Below, in pieces: positions 1-34,346 of a stretch of DNA of 64,000 bases; within the stretch, counting starts at the first letter, position 1; every line of letters starts with the position of its first letter. The position numbers and the translations under genes are program-made. Where the stretch lies: positions 759,501-823,500 of the forward strand of contig WARS01000034.1 in the NCBI GenBank assembly GCA_008933995.1, read 5' to 3'. Source of the DNA: Datnioides undecimradiatus. Its lineage: Eukaryota; Chordata; Actinopteri; Lobotiformes; Datnioididae. The notes beneath the pieces were generated by a model, which ran no database searches, was not told the origin of the DNA, and saw only the letters and a program-made list of their open reading frames with translations.

Positions 1-214
1 TCAATAACTTCACCTACTTATCTTGAAACTACAAAATAAAGCCTTCAGCATTAGGTTACACAGTGAACGATAATATAATAAGACTGTAATCTTGTTTTGT
101 TTGAGAGATTCCTGTAATTCATAATGCTGTTACAAGAGGTTTTATCTCTCAGATGTTTGTGCACGTCTAATGGCTTTCTGCCTGTGTCATGCTGTGTCGT
201 AACTGTGCATTTGA

Positions 215-22320
<22,106 letters not shown>

Positions 22321-23142
22321 ACTTTTTGACAAAACAGAACAAAAACTAAAAAATGCATCAGAGACATGAGGGAAATTTGTTTACAGCTTCTATAAAGGGG
22401 GTAGGTAGATGTACGCTTGTGTGTTCGTTGTTCAGAGATGAGGAATGCTGTGCTAGGTTGGCCTAAAACAGGAGTGCAGTTATGTCATATGTGAATACAT
22501 GAGGTCTTCTCAGAGGAGGGACATGGAAACAAATGATCCAGCAGACACTGCCTGTGATTGACTGGTACATGGAAAAGCCTCTCTGCAAAACGCTTGTGAT
22601 TTTCCTATTGGTTGTTGTTACTATCTGACACACTTGAGTGTACTGTTAAGTTGTCTGTAGCTAGTGCTGCTGCTACTACTATAAATCCAGTGTCTTGAAT
22701 TTAACAATCGCTGTATCACTTAACAAGTACTCTGCATTTTTTTTTTTTTTTCTTGGTTCATTTTTTGTTATTTTTTTTTAATAAGGAAGAATGTTTTCTA
22801 CTTTTTTCGTGTCATTATCGTGAGAATGTGTCCGCTGCTTTCACTGTTGTAAAACCACCAAGGGCAGACAAAGTCAATGCTGGAAACCACAAGCACCAAC
22901 TCAGAGTCGCACAACGCACGGCCAGTGCCAGAATGCTCTTGGTTCAGACAGCATACGACGCTGAAACATAAAGCATACGACTGAAGTGCAATGGACAAAT
23001 ACATTGTGCTCACTGGTGTGCCATCAGTGATTGTTGAAATCTGTATTGTGCTTCTAACCGGACTGCCATCTCCCCATTTCAGTAGAAAATACAAGTCTCT
23101 GAGTACAGAGAAGCTGAATGTATGCAAGGAATGAGACGCTTT

Positions 23143-23957
23143 TAAAGGAACTGTTTGACATTTTAAGAAATATCCTGAGCTCCAGTCTTTGCTGAGAGTT
23201 TGATGAGAAGATTGTCACTGCTCTCATGTCTGTGTTTTAGACATGAAGCTAAAGCCAACACACGGCTAGTTTAACCTAGCATGAATACTGGAGGCAGGGG
23301 AAAGCAGCGAGCCTCACTCACTCCAGACTCGTCTCCCACTCACTGCTTCACCCGTTGTATCTTTTGTCATTAATCCATACAAAAACAAAAATGTGCAGTG
23401 ACAAGTCATCCTTGTACACAGATTCACTGGACTGAATCCAGTATCAAATCCACTTCCTGCATCTGAGTCCTTTTAAAACCTTAATCAAGTCTGAGTACAT
23501 TATAATTCAAACTTCTCATAGTCCCAGTTTAAATCTGGGATCACCTGTTTTTGGGCAAGAAGCCAGATATTCTGCAGGTTTTACTGGCAGCTGCTAAATT
23601 AGTCAGCAGTTACATTTATTAAACCGGCCTAATTAATTCCCACAACCTGTAGCTAAAACCTAAAAATGTGATGAGCTGCAGAACATAAGGAAAGCTGAAA
23701 TGCTCCTGCAGCAGCACGGTTTTATAGTTCACTGCTAAAAAGAGCAGACAACATGTTTATTAGTGAGCCTGAGACGTAGCTCTGATCTAGTTTCCCTCTG
23801 CTCCCTGTCACAGGCCAAGCTAAGCTAATCAGCTCCTGGCTTTAGCTCCGTGGTTAACTAGCGCTCAGACATGCAAGAGGTATCAGTCTCCCCATCCGCC
23901 TCTCAGCAGGACAACAAACAAGTGTATTTGCCAAAATGTCCAAACTGTTTCCTTAAA
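23143..23957. repeat. Family A repeat, longest copy, within the probable 3' UTR
   Basis: Ends TTAAAGGAACTGTTTGACATTTT and AAAATGTCCAAACTGTTTCCTTAA form a clear terminal inverted repeat. Inside are GATGAGAAGATTG, CATGAAGCTAAAGCC, CTAGCATGAATACTGGAGGC and, inverted, CCAAGCTAAGCTAATCAGC with CCTCTCAGCAGG. At 815 bp it is about twice the length of the intronic copies, so it may contain a nested insertion. Confidence 0.75.
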
Positions 23958-24760
23958 GCGACACTCATATCTACTTATTCATCTGCTGTCGTTCTGCAGT
24001 GTCCCCTCTAATGCATTCGTTGTCCTCCCCTTTATCCTCCATCCCACCCCCTCCCTACATCTCCCGGAGCTCTTGTAAAGAAAATATCTTGAAATATACT
24101 TAAAAGAAAATGTCAATCTTTCTAACTGCTCTCAAGCTAGAACATGACAATATATCACATTTAAAGCTTATAATATCACATATGTTTGTATGACGTTCAT
24201 GTTGTTCTCGGTTTAAATTGAGAAGCGAGTGGTTTTAATGTAGTGGTTTAGTTTGTAAATAATATAGCTATTTGGGCCCACAGTATGCATCACACTTACA
24301 TTTGATGTAAGAGCACTTTTTATCCCCACTGCTATGTAAAACCACATGTGGCGGTCATACATGTAAGTGTGTGAGAGAAAGTTTGAGTGTGTCTGTGTTT
24401 GTATCTCTGTGTATTTGTACGAGGGCGGGGATGTGTGTGTTTATCTCTTAGCGTGAGCAAGCGTGCAACTGGGGTCTGCGGGATGTTTATGTTCCACTGG
24501 TTATAAATAACATTTTTACTGTAGATAGGAGTGCATTTTCCAGTCTTCACGTTTGATTTACATTTTTTCTAGGACTTGTTTCTTTTTTCCGTTCTGCACT
24601 GTAACACATCATGAAACACATGTATGGTCCCCATATCTGTAGATACAAACCATGAAGCAATCAGTAGCCATCTCTCATTGCGCTTGTAGTGTTTTAGTGA
24701 ACTGCATGCAAGAAGTGACTACTGTCCGCTCATATGGTAATATAATTTTAAAGCCAAAAG

Positions 24761-24766
24761 AATAAA
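24761..24766 (+). terminator. Candidate polyadenylation signal of the sodium channel gene
   Basis: AATAAA followed by a T-rich segment (TATTTTTTGTAAATGCTTGTTTATTTTC). It is the most convincing such hexamer before the convergent csrnp3 gene. Position chosen by eye. Confidence 0.5.
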
Positions 24767-26072
24767 GGACATATTTTTTGTAAATGCTTGTTTATTTTCT
24801 CCATTTCCTTTGTTTGATGGTTCAAAAGGTTTCTCTGTGAGTGACATCCGCTCTTTGGTCTGTGATCTGAACCTGAAGTATGATTGCTTAACGTGGCGGG
24901 TTGAACTTTGGTTGAACAGGATCATTCATGTGGTTCAAGTACATGTTACACTTAACGATGTGTAAATTTGCAAAATGTGACAAGTGACATTTTTTCTTTT
25001 TGTTATAACCAAAGATGTGGCAACAAAACACAAAATCTAGATTTCCAAAATAAAACCTATTTTGGGAAGCATATTTTGCATGCAGGATGCATTCATTGTG
25101 AAGGTGAGAGCTCATGTTGCTGGAGACACGATGGAGGAGGTGAGAGGCTCAGCATATTCAATGAGGTTTAAATGGATATTTCGCTACTGAGACCATGCTC
25201 TGTTTTCAGCCTGAGGATCATATAATGAATGTAGATGATAAACTGGGTCTGCTCTCAAAAATGAACACATTTCAAACTGTTAAGGTTATTTTTATTCAAC
25301 TAGAAAGTAGAAGTAAAAGACGGGAGGTAAGGTGGCTGTAATGAATGAATTCATTAAAGCATACATTAACTGCTAAAACCCATGTAATCACTGCAGATCA
25401 CAAAAATACAATCAATATAAATAATAAAATAATAAGCAACATAATGAATGCTTAATATTGCATATGCAGCACTTTTACATGCAAAAAACCCAAAACATTC
25501 ACTGCACTTGTTTCAGAACAGAACTTACTTAGATTTGTTTGACAGAAAAGTGCATCATAAAGGTTTTCTCCCAGAGCTTTCAGCCACATCTCCTGCCTTC
25601 ATCCTCCCGTATATGACTTTCTATTATCATGTGACCGAAGTTGCAAAGTGACCCATCTGCGTCTGTCAACTAAGTTATCTGGAATCGCTCATGAAGGCCA
25701 AAAGATGCGACAGCAAACAGAAAGCGTGGAGTGCGAGGGCTGAATATCCAACTACACATGATGCATCATATCCAGCGTTTGCACAAGACCGTCAGACAGA
25801 TCCAGAGCGAAGAAGAAAGGTGGTGTTGGGATACACGAGAGGGGAGATGGAGGTGAAAAGCTGAGATCACCCCCCACATACACACACTCACACACACACC
25901 CAGCAGCCCCCTCCAAACGCTTTGCTGCTTCTCTCCTCCTGTTGCCTGGCAACCAAACATTACAGCTCCCCTGCCTGTGATTGATCAGCAGCGTCTCTGA
26001 GCTTGCTTACCCACAACACCTTGCTGCCTAAAAAAGCAAGCAGGCATTCCCTGCTGCAACCTCCAACACAGT

Positions 26073-26073
26073 G

Positions 26074-26102
<29 letters not shown>
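26073..26102. repeat. (CA)n microsatellite
   Basis: About 15 uninterrupted CA units. Confidence 0.95.
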
Positions 26103-26104
<2 letters not shown>

Positions 26105-27394
26105 TACTGGTCTGATTACATAAAGGACAGGGAGAGGTCACGAGTTGACCTTGTGTTCCTGATGAAATCTTATGTGCAGCCTTTGCAGTGCACACGTCAT
26201 TGTTATTGTCAGAGGATCATAAAGGACCTCTGCCTGTACGTTTCGTCTCTATTGTGTCGAGCACCTGCTGCAGTCTGTTTGTGTAGTTATGCAACGAGCC
26301 ATGACAATATTTCTATACATGAATAGGCCGGTGAATGAGGTGCGAGCAGGGCTTCCTCTTCCCCCTGTGTGATCCCTGCCTCACCCAGAGACAGCGCGCT
26401 TAACTCAGTGCTGCCCTCTACAGGCTATAGGGTGCAACAGACTCACAACTGGGAGCACTGGTGCAGCGTATGAATGGAAATGGGACAGCAGTGTGACACA
26501 GCATTAAGGCAGACCATCCTCGGACTGAAGACGTGCGGGTTGATGTCAAAATGTCTCAAACGTGAGCACTTTTTTTTTTAGTTTTCATAGAGAAATAAAT
26601 GTAAATAATGTGTGTTTGGTGACAGAGGACAGATGTTCGGAGCGAAAGCAATGTCACAGATTGTCCTGAGGCGAAAAGAACATGCAATCAACAAATTTAC
26701 TGACGTCAGAAAAAAATGATTTAACCCCTTCATGTTCGGGGATGTCATTGGAAAGAGGGAGGAAGTCAGTTTTTAAGCAACAGGTGCCATCTGCTGGTGG
26801 AAAAGTAGGATACTCTGAGAAATTCACCTGTTTGTCCTGATCAGTGAAGTTTTATTTGTCCGCACCTTGGGGTCATTTGGCATTTTTCTGGGCCTTGCAA
26901 GAGTAAAAACTGTCATTTGGGATATGTGACCACCAACACAATCATCAATTAACCATCTTTAAACTGAGATGGATGTCAAAAGGTTTATTTTAGTCACACA
27001 CACACACACACGCAAAAATGTACAATTGATTTAAAAAGAACATGAGATATTGTTGGCCCCCTAGTTTTGGCAGTACTGTGAGACAGAGTGTATTAATCTG
27101 ACACAAGCATTAACTGATTGACACCAAACAGACATGATAGTGATGTTACAGATGAGAGAAACAGGAGAGATATGTCTTGGAAAAACAATTTGAATTGAGG
27201 AAAATTTACAGCCATGAATGTTTTTATTACTTTTTTAAAAGCTCGTGGTTCAAAATGAGTCAGAATGATGGTTTTAAAAGTTAAAGACAGGTCATGGTTC
27301 TGCTTTATGGAGCCTAACTGTACAACAGAATCCTTTCTCGGCTGTTTTGACATGTGCACATTACGGCGTCATGTACATGTTAACTGTGGCAGGG

Positions 27395-27785
27395 GTGAAT
27401 CATGGGCTTGAGATCTACAGTCATGCCTGCAGCTTTATGAGGCTGCACATGCTGGCTAATGTCAGCGTGCTAACATGTCAACACTGATGCAAACATGCAG
27501 ATGATTATTGGAATTTCTCTACTGAAAAGAGCAGTGTGAGCAGTGTGAGTGAACCAAAATAGGAAAGTTACAGGCCAGACAACAAAACAATGAGCTGAAG
27601 GAGGCTTAAATGTAAAGAGCTGCGGGGGAAGGCATTTCGCATGAGTGCAGTCATGTAATCCATTGCTAAATTGTAGAAATACTGATTCCTGCCGCTTTGA
27701 CAGGTGTCTAAAGTTACTGAAATCCATTCTGAGGGGCACATGAATGTCTCTACAGAATTTCATGGCAACTCATCCAACAGTGACA
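27395..27785 (-). repeat. Family B interspersed repeat, reverse orientation
   Basis: Read on the minus strand, the right end gives TTGGATGAGTTGCCATGAAATTCTG...CATTCATGTGCCCCTCAG and the left end gives AGCACGCTGACATTAGCC...GCCTCATAAAGCTGCAGG. This is the same order as the fuller copy at 55795-56372, with the middle diverged. Confidence 0.65.
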
Positions 27786-28121
27786 TGTCCGGGTCAAGAA
27801 CAAAGACCTTGACACGCTGCAAGTTTGAGCACAAAGAAGGAACAACAAAGAAAACCTTGAGGACGAGTGAGTTTTTTTATCGTTTTTACAGCTTGTGTTA
27901 AGCCTTGGAACACCTCTAAGCAAACTGAACACATGCTACGCACACGGGCATCTAAGAACAATCAGCGGCAACAGTGAGACACCAGCACAATGAAAAATAG
28001 GGAAACAATTCGAGCATCTCAAAATCTGGATTCGTCATCGATGCCGATCACAACCACTGAACATGCTGTAATGATCAAAGACTTTATAACAGGGCATAAA
28101 CCATACACACAGAAACACTGG

Positions 28122-28127
28122 TTTATT
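28122..28127 (-). terminator. Possible polyadenylation signal of csrnp3
   Basis: TTTATT on the + strand reads AATAAA on the minus strand, about 240 bp past the csrnp3 stop. Other TTTATT hexamers exist further left (for example near 27221 and 26851), so the true end is uncertain. Confidence 0.3.
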
Positions 28128-28364
28128 GAGCTTTAACACTGTAGTTTTATAGTGTTTATCTAAACCAACAATCTTAGAAAGGTTTAGGGACAAATTGAGT
28201 TAAAATTAGATCACCTCTTTGAACCTTCTGTGAAAATCTGTGTCTCATTCTCTCTTTGAAAGTGCACTTATCAAGAATAAATCAATCTTTGATGGTTGAA
28301 GGTCACAATTCTTGAATAAAGATTCCCAAACATTAACTGATCCCTCTGTGAAGCATGTGAAGCA

Positions 28365-29489
28365 TCAGACACTGTCTGAGCATGACGTCTTTGTTGTTTG
28401 ATCAGCTTCTCCCTGCATTTGCAGTCCTGGCTGCTCCTGTATCTGCGCCCTCATTTCCTCCTCTGTCTGCTGCACAGACCCTGCCGAAGCCTCAGTCTGT
28501 GAGTCATGATGGTCTGGATTGTTCTGGAGGTCTGTGGAGAGCTGCTGCTTGTCGGCTGCGCCACTAGGGGCAGTGTTGCTCTCACAGGCATCTACATGTG
28601 AGCAAGTTTGGAGAGTCAGGGACTCTGTGGGGTCGGGGAAATGGCAGGGGATGCTCTGCTGCTCTGTTTGGCAGCGGAGTTCTTTGTTTATGTCTGACTC
28701 TAATGCCGTCTCCACTGTGGGCAGCGTCGGGGTGATGGTGACATTTTCACTGAGAAAAGCAGGAGTGTCACTGACAGAGCTGTCGATTTGATAATGCTGC
28801 ATGGACGGAGTGTTGTGGAAGGGGTTACTTAGACTCATGAGCGTGTTGTTAGAGTAACTCATCACTGAAGGAAGTGGAACAGAGTAAGGTGGTGGACCCG
28901 TTCTGTGCAATGAGCAATCCCAGTCTTCCTCCTCTTCCTCTTCCTCCTCGTCTTCATCATCTTCCTCGTCCTCCTCATCCTCTTCTCCGTCCTCTGGGTC
29001 GAACGTTTCCAAGCTATGAGTGCTGCAGTCCGACAGCCCGCTGCAAACACTGCTGCCATCCTCGTCCTCCTCATAAGCTTCATCATCTTCATCATCCTCA
29101 TCTTCCTCTTCCTCCTCCTCCTCCTCTTCTTCCTCTTCTTCCTCTTCCTCCTCTTCATCTAGATGTGAATCTGTGTCGCCTGTGTTCTGGAGGTGCATGA
29201 TGGGAATGTGTGGCGCGCTGCTCATCAGTGGGAACTGCAGGTTCGGCTGCTGCTGCTGCTGGACCAAGGAGGAGTCGCCATGGTAACCGTTGCCATTGGT
29301 TACAAGCTGCTGCTCCGGCTGCTGCTGCTGATGCTGCTGTTGCTGCTCCTCGCGGCTCTTCTCCAGCTCCAGCTTCATGATGGTGTGCAGGAAGTGGGTG
29401 CGCACCCGGACTGGGTTGAACTCCAGGCGTCCCGTGGTGTTGCTGCAGCCTTCTTTGGTGCAGCCACAGGGGAAGGACATGCGATCAAC
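28365..29489 (-). CDS. csrnp3: csrnp3 coding exon 4 (last): Cys-rich domain end and acidic C-terminus
   Basis: Acceptor GTCCTCAG on the minus strand before GTTGATCGC (29489). Starts [20 protein letters not shown], with the conserved second half of the Cys-rich domain, then [20 protein letters not shown]. Next come poly-Gln tracts (about 29311-29352 and 29247-29262), an uninterrupted run of about 19 Glu that passes into mixed Glu/Asp (about 29059-29166), and a second acidic run (about 28919-29000). Ends CSDSV and TGA at 28367-28365. In this family the acidic region is thought to contribute to transactivation. Confidence 0.93.
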   Translation of the reverse strand, partial: VDRMSFPCGCTKEGCSNTTGRLEFNPVRVRTHFLHTIMKLELEKSREEQQQQHQQQQPEQQLVTNGNGYHGDSSLVQQQQQPNLQFPLMSSAPHIPIMHLQNTGDTDSHLDEEEEEEEEEEEEEEEEEEDEDDEDDEAYEEDEDGSSVCSGLSDCSTHSLETFDPEDGEEDEEDEEDDEDEEEEEEEEDWDCSLHRTGPPPYSVPLPSVMSYSNNTLMSLSNPFHNTPSMQHYQIDSSVSDTPAFLSENVTITPTLPTVETALESDINKELRCQTEQQSIPCHFPDPTESLTLQTCSHVDACESNTAPSGAADKQQLSTDLQNNPDHHDSQTEASAGSVQQTEEEMRAQIQEQPGLQMQGEADQTTKTSCSDSV

Positions 29490-31585
29490 CTGAGGACAAA
29501 AAATGAAATCCACCAGTGTCGAACAGTGACAACAGAAAAGATGAATTCTGCCTCTGATCATAGCTCCTCATACAGAATCCAATATGGGTCTTATGCATCT
29601 ATATAAATGAACACCTTCATGGAGTAGAGCTTCATGTACTAATTAACTCAAATTATATTAATTTCCATGTTTTAAATTCAATTAAAGGGTCATCTTGATT
29701 ATCCTCTATGCTTAGAAAAACAATTTGGTTTATTAAAAAAAATCCTCAGAGTCCTCAAGGAAATTAAATAATGACTAAAGATAAAAAGTCTCTGCAAAAC
29801 ATTTTTTAAGGTGAGGTTTACACCAGATAAATGCTGTCGGCTGAGAAGTCATGTGCATAGAAGCTGTCAGGGTTTTAGAGGGAGGGGCACAGGCACCAGC
29901 CCCCCCTGGGAAATGGTAGACTGAACTGCCTGCTGTACTCATAAAAGCTTTAAAGTAAAACTGGCAAACAACCAGGCCATCCAAACTCACAGCATCGTGT
30001 ATTAGTGTAAACTCAGCACTCTCTAGTCATGGAGTCCCTCAGGAGATGCTGAAATCACAGATGGGAGCAACAGACTCCCTGTGTGTATGTTGGAATTAAA
30101 CTGATATTTCAATCAACTTTCGCCATCACAAATGATGCACCAATTAAATTATCAGTATCTGGTAGAGATTCACCCTCCTGGAGCACCGCAGGAGAACAAT
30201 AGGTCATTTTCCTACTCTTTCCTTCTCTTCTCCCACTGATTTCTGAGCACAAATGACTTTAAATTTCAGTTTTTGGACTTTAAAGAGGTTCTACTGCACA
30301 AACAGACATGAACAACACTGTAGTATTATAGTTGGGCCTCACCACAGTTCCATTTACCTGGCACTTAATGCCGGCCAGGCTGCAAGCACACGTCTCCGGG
30401 TCACATATCCCCCTGCAGCGGCACCCACACTCCTCTCGGGACATGCGAAGGGCACGCAGCTCGTGCTTCTCCTCCACGTCAATGCGTCTGACCCCTGAGG
30501 AGCGCAGAAGGGCGCGGCGACGCCTGGTAGTCAGAGGCTGCAGGAAGAAGTAATCATCCACCTCCGTGTTGTCTACATCCAGGTCGTCTTCGGAGATGTC
30601 ATCAAGAGTCAGGGTATCCGCCTCCATGGATGACACGGTGCCATTCTTAGTCAGCTGGTGAGCAGAAAAAGTTAAATTAAGATTACACGCCTACAAGTAA
30701 GTTCAGACCCTCAGGATAATTATATGAGAAACTCTGAAGACTACAAAACACACAGAATGTATATCACTGACGTCCTTTAAGAAAGAACAGTCACATTTCA
30801 GAAACTAACGTATGTTACTGCAGGTAAATGAGGCTTGAGGGAGTCGTCCCACTGACTTTGAGTTTGATGGCGTTGAGTTTCTCCTCTTTAAGATGATCCC
30901 TCAGCATGTTCCAGTGGCTCTGTTTCTGCTCCATGGCAAACTCCCTGAGGGTGAATCGCTTTACCCCACTGTGACGTGGCGACATCCCCAGGGTGCTGCC
31001 ACCCTGCGTGGGCACACTGATGAAGCCCTGCCGCCGGTTGAAGTAGTAGACAGTCACACTCTCAAAGTGCACGTTGCGGCCCCGCAGACGCTTGGACTGC
31101 TGCTGGAGAGTGGCTGAGACAGAAAGGTACAACAGTAAAACAGAAAGTCTGCACTAAAGACTGTAACTTCTACTCAAGAGAACAACAAAAGTGGTCCCAG
31201 AGCATATTCTTGGGGGACACCACATGCAGAACAGCATATTTTTGGTATACATAAAAAAAACCTGTTTTCTTATTCTGCACCTTTTTGTATCTATATCTGT
31301 ATTTTTAGTGATTATTATTATTAATAGTCCATCTTGATGCACTGGTCAAAATTACACAATAGGAGATTCTGGTGCTCTACACTGGAGCTAAAACATACCA
31401 GCTGAAGATGCTAACGAATGTAACAAAGGGATCTTACAGTCCAGCAGTCCAGAGGGGACGGGATGGTTGAGACTATCGCTGCTGTTGCCGCTGTCACCAC
31501 AGGAAACCTCATCATCATCAGACCCCTGCAGAGACCGGTAAGGGGACGGACCCTCCTCAAGCTTCCTCTTCAGGATCCCACTCAT
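28365..31585 (-). CDS. csrnp3: Cysteine/serine-rich nuclear protein 3 (CSRNP/AXUD1 family)
   Basis: A complete coding sequence from four exons (31585-31438, 31113-30857, 30654-30358, 29489-28365): 1,827 nt, 608 residues plus stop. The family consists of nuclear DNA-binding transcriptional activators. The protein starts [12 protein letters not shown], continues with a Ser/Asp patch ([18 protein letters not shown]), and then has the family core [45 protein letters not shown] and [10 protein letters not shown]. The Cys-rich domain [20 protein letters not shown] runs on into [15 protein letters not shown], and is followed by [16 protein letters not shown]. The C-terminal half is low-complexity (poly-Gln, then two Glu/Asp tracts). 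CSRNP3 fits better than CSRNP1/2 by its N-terminus and because SCN2A-CSRNP3 are neighbours in mammals. CSRNP2 is the main alternative. Confidence 0.9.
28919..29166 (-). repeat. csrnp3: Coding Glu/Asp low-complexity tracts in csrnp3
   Basis: Two GAA/GAG/GAT-rich tracts (CTC/TTC/ATC on the + strand) that stay in frame and encode poly-acidic segments, separated by [23 protein letters not shown] alternation argues for selection on protein composition as well as slippage. Confidence 0.9.
29490..30357 (-). other. csrnp3 intron 3
   Basis: An 868-bp GT-AG intron between the two halves of the Cys-rich domain (IKCQ|VDRM). No repeat family or other element recognised. Confidence 0.85.
30358..30654 (-). 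CDS. csrnp3: csrnp3 coding exon 3: conserved core and first half of Cys-rich domain
   Basis: A 297-bp in-frame exon, minus-strand acceptor CTCACCAG, donor GTAAAT. Encodes [60 protein letters not shown] and ends CSLAGIKCQ. The RRRR patch is a candidate nuclear localisation signal. Confidence 0.95.
30857..31113 (-). CDS. csrnp3: csrnp3 coding exon 2
   Basis: A 257-bp exon (minus acceptor GTCTCAG, donor GTCAGT). Completes a Ser codon, then [60 protein letters not shown] and [15 protein letters not shown]. These are hallmarks of the CSRNP family N-terminal domain. Confidence 0.93.
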
Positions 31586-31611
31586 CATGTGGTTCCTCCC
31601 ACTGGTCATAC
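31438..31611 (-). CDS. csrnp3: csrnp3 coding exon 1 with short 5' UTR part
   Basis: The exon spans 31611-31438 on the minus strand (acceptor CTCCTGCAG, donor GTAAGA). The start is taken as ATG 31585-31583, giving [12 protein letters not shown] as in vertebrate CSRNP3. A second ATG lies directly upstream (31588-31586) in frame. Bases 31611-31586 have no earlier in-frame ATG in Kozak context that I prefer. The splice acceptor implies at least one further 5' non-coding exon upstream, not located. Confidence 0.85.
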
Positions 31612-32837
31612 CTGCAGGAGCACAAGGTAAAGCTGACCACAAACGTATGTAGGCTGTTGAACTTAAAATCATCAACAGTATGTACAGCTGAAAAGAAAAC
31701 ATGACTCACTCAACTGTGACTCACTGTGTTATTAAGTGTTGCCACAAAGGTAAGCTTTATGCAGCTTATTTAGAATGAAAAACACTGATGACACAAAGGA
31801 TTTCCAAGATGTACTAGTTAAAGTAAATTAAATAGTGCAATGCAACGAGTGAACTGCCCATTTTCCCTATCTTTAGATCTTTTAAATCTTATTAAATATT
31901 CAGAAAGTGAAATTAGAAATAAGATGGTGAAACTATGAGTGAAGCATTTAATATTTGGTGTTTGAAAATGTTGCATTTGAACAGAATGTCAAACAATAGA
32001 AGTGATGCTCAACTGAGCTCAGTACACAGCACCTGGATTTTCAGTGAAGTTTGGGGTTAATTAAAGATGTCTTGTGCAAAACTTGGCACTGCAGCATTAT
32101 GTGTTGCTGGACGAGTATGCCAAACTTTCTCTTTTGCTCCAAAAGTAGAGAATAGCCCCTGAAGTGTGCTCATTAAGATTTTGATGAACCGATATCCTGT
32201 CACCCTATTGGTTGCTCTGTTAAAAAATTGAAACCTGGTGGCCCTCGGTTTGAAAAGCACTGCTGAGGTGTGTGGTCAGTCATTCCTCCTGCACTTCATT
32301 CATACTTAAATTTCAAATGTTGCAAAAACTGTTGAGCTGACTGCTTGGACTGGTGGAGGATTACATCATATGCAGCAGAGCTGAATGCTGGCCTGAGCTT
32401 CTCCTCTCTCACAGGCTTTGTCTCCTCTCTGACTGCCTCCTGCAATATTATTATTCACTATGTCCTTTGCTGCCTTATCTTCATTTCCTCTCTGCATTTC
32501 TCTCTTTCCTACTCTCCTTATTTATTATTTCTTCTTCTTATCTCCATTTCTCTTTACTCCCCCTCTATGTCCAGCCTCCCTGGTATTCAGTCCTACTCCA
32601 TCTCACTGCTTCTTTGGTAATAAACTGTAAAATTAGAAAGATGTGTAGTAGAAGAGACACTGAACACATCATACTACGTAACATCTCTCTATGTATGTGA
32701 TGTCACAGAAGGTGTTGCAGTTTTTTTTTCTTGGATTCAGGAGGATTTCCTGTGCTGTGCTGCCAGTCCATGCCTCTTTAACCTAAACGTCCCTGGTCGA
32801 GCTCTCTTAACCGGTGCCATTTAGAGCACCAAACCTA

Positions 32838-32858
32838 CACACACACACACACACACAT
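32838..32858. repeat. (CA)n microsatellite
   Basis: About ten CA units upstream of csrnp3. Confidence 0.9.
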
Positions 32859-33181
32859 CTACAAGCCTGCTCACATGTCTGCATGCATGCGCAAACCTCC
32901 CACTCCCCTTGCATGACCACATCCTGAGCACTAACAGGGGAATTCTTATTGACAAATGTAAATCAGCAGCATCCTGTGACGTGATTTAATCTCACCGGCG
33001 TCGCTGCACACTCAAAGGCTTTCTGCCAGTCGGCCTGACCGTCACTGACCTGTTTCCTTGGCTTGCCTTTGGTTTCCAGGAAGTCCTCGACTCTCTCCTC
33101 TGCATCACACTGTGTTCACCAGCAGCAGCCAAACATCCCCATGTGTCGTGATGATGCAGTGAGAGCTGCCATGATGCCTGC

Positions 33182-33410
33182 TTTCTCTCTCTCTCGCTCT
33201 CTCTCTGCTCTCTCTCTCTCTTCCAGCAGCCTCTGGCACTATTGTGCAGCACTGAACACCTCTGCCTCTGTCACTATCTTATACGCTCTCCCTCTGCACC
33301 CTCATCCTCTGCTCATACTGTCAACTCTCTCACTGTCTGATTCTCTCCTGCTCTGCACTCCCCCCTTCCTGTCTCCCTCTCTCTCGCCCTCTCCCTCTCT
33401 CTCTCCTCAC
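33182..33410. repeat. CT-rich (TCTCTC) low-complexity region
   Basis: Repeated CTCTCT runs at 33182-33226 and 33375-33410 separated by less biased pyrimidine-rich sequence. Read on the minus strand this is a GA-rich tract 1.6-1.8 kb upstream of the csrnp3 start exon. Confidence 0.8.
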
Positions 33411-34346
33411 AAAGACTTGTTAGCTCGATGCTGCTGCCGGCTGGAGCGCTGGAGCTTGACTGAGGTGAAGCAAGCCCTTCGAGATCACAGAGAAGGGGGG
33501 TAGTAGATGTGGTGGATGTGATGGGGTGGGGGTGGAAAGTGTAGATTCTGCTATGTGAAATACCTCTTTTCAGGCTTGCAGAGAATCTACAATATATGCA
33601 CAATATTTCTTTTTAATTTCCTATTCATTTTCCTAAAATCACAACAAAGACAAATAAGTGAAAACAGTGAGTTTCTCCACTGTTTAACACTCAGTTGTTT
33701 TATATTATTTTATTTCTCACATTCTCACATTCAGCACTTTGCAGGACATTTATAATGCAAATGTTTTTTGGTTGGCTTTTTTTTTTTTTTTTTGCTCTGT
33801 GACGTTCCTTTTGTTTTTGTTTCCATGAAGCTGATTTGAAATTTAAATTGATAGTGGAGACAAATGGATCAGAGGGAAACATGAGGAAACAGAGACAGTG
33901 ACTGGGAAATCAATCTGTCATTGTGCTTTTATGCAGGAAAGTATTCTGAATGTAGAAAGGGTCACTGATATTCATCCAGGGAAGAATACAGTTTACAGAT
34001 GGAAAGAAAGGTTGTTCTGCTTTCATTTCATTCTTTTTCCAACATAATTATATTAGTGAAAAGGATCTTTGCCATTGAAACTACATAATACCTTAACACA
34101 AGCAGATATAGCTGTGTCTACCATTCAGATGTGTTCTTCCAGCTTTCCTCCCTTTGTTTGTGTGTCTTTAATAACTAAAATTATCCATATAAGTAATTAA
34201 CTTACAACTGAATACACTATGAGTAACAAGCCATATTATATGCTAGGTGTTGCTAACATGCTAAATGCTAACATCTTCATGGTGGATCCTCAAGTGGTAA
34301 CCTCTGTCACTGCTGCTTGTACTTGAATAGAGTGGCTGAGTGAAGT

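Larger units (their letters stand above)
22321..24785 (+). other. scn1la (scn1laa or scn1lab): Probable 3' UTR of the sodium channel gene
   Basis: After the TAG there is AT-rich non-coding sequence to a canonical AATAAA at 24761-24766 followed by a T-rich stretch. Neuronal sodium channel mRNAs have long 3' UTRs, so this end is plausible. Earlier alternative ends cannot be excluded. The segment contains the family A element at 23143-23957. Confidence 0.55.
24786..28364. other. Intergenic or 3' UTR sequence between the convergent genes
   Basis: No coding gene recognised. Contents: (CA)n at 26073-26102 and about 26995-27012, a family B repeat at 27395-27785, and AT-rich sequence. The csrnp3 3' UTR occupies the right end. 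A minus-strand AATAAA (TTTATT on +, 28122-28127) is a possible end of that transcript. Confidence 0.6.

Noticed and set aside
28874..29200. Pro/Leu/His-rich open frame on the + strand
   Set aside because: It is the antisense shadow of the csrnp3 acidic exon; its composition follows from the complement of GAA/GAG/GAT repeats.
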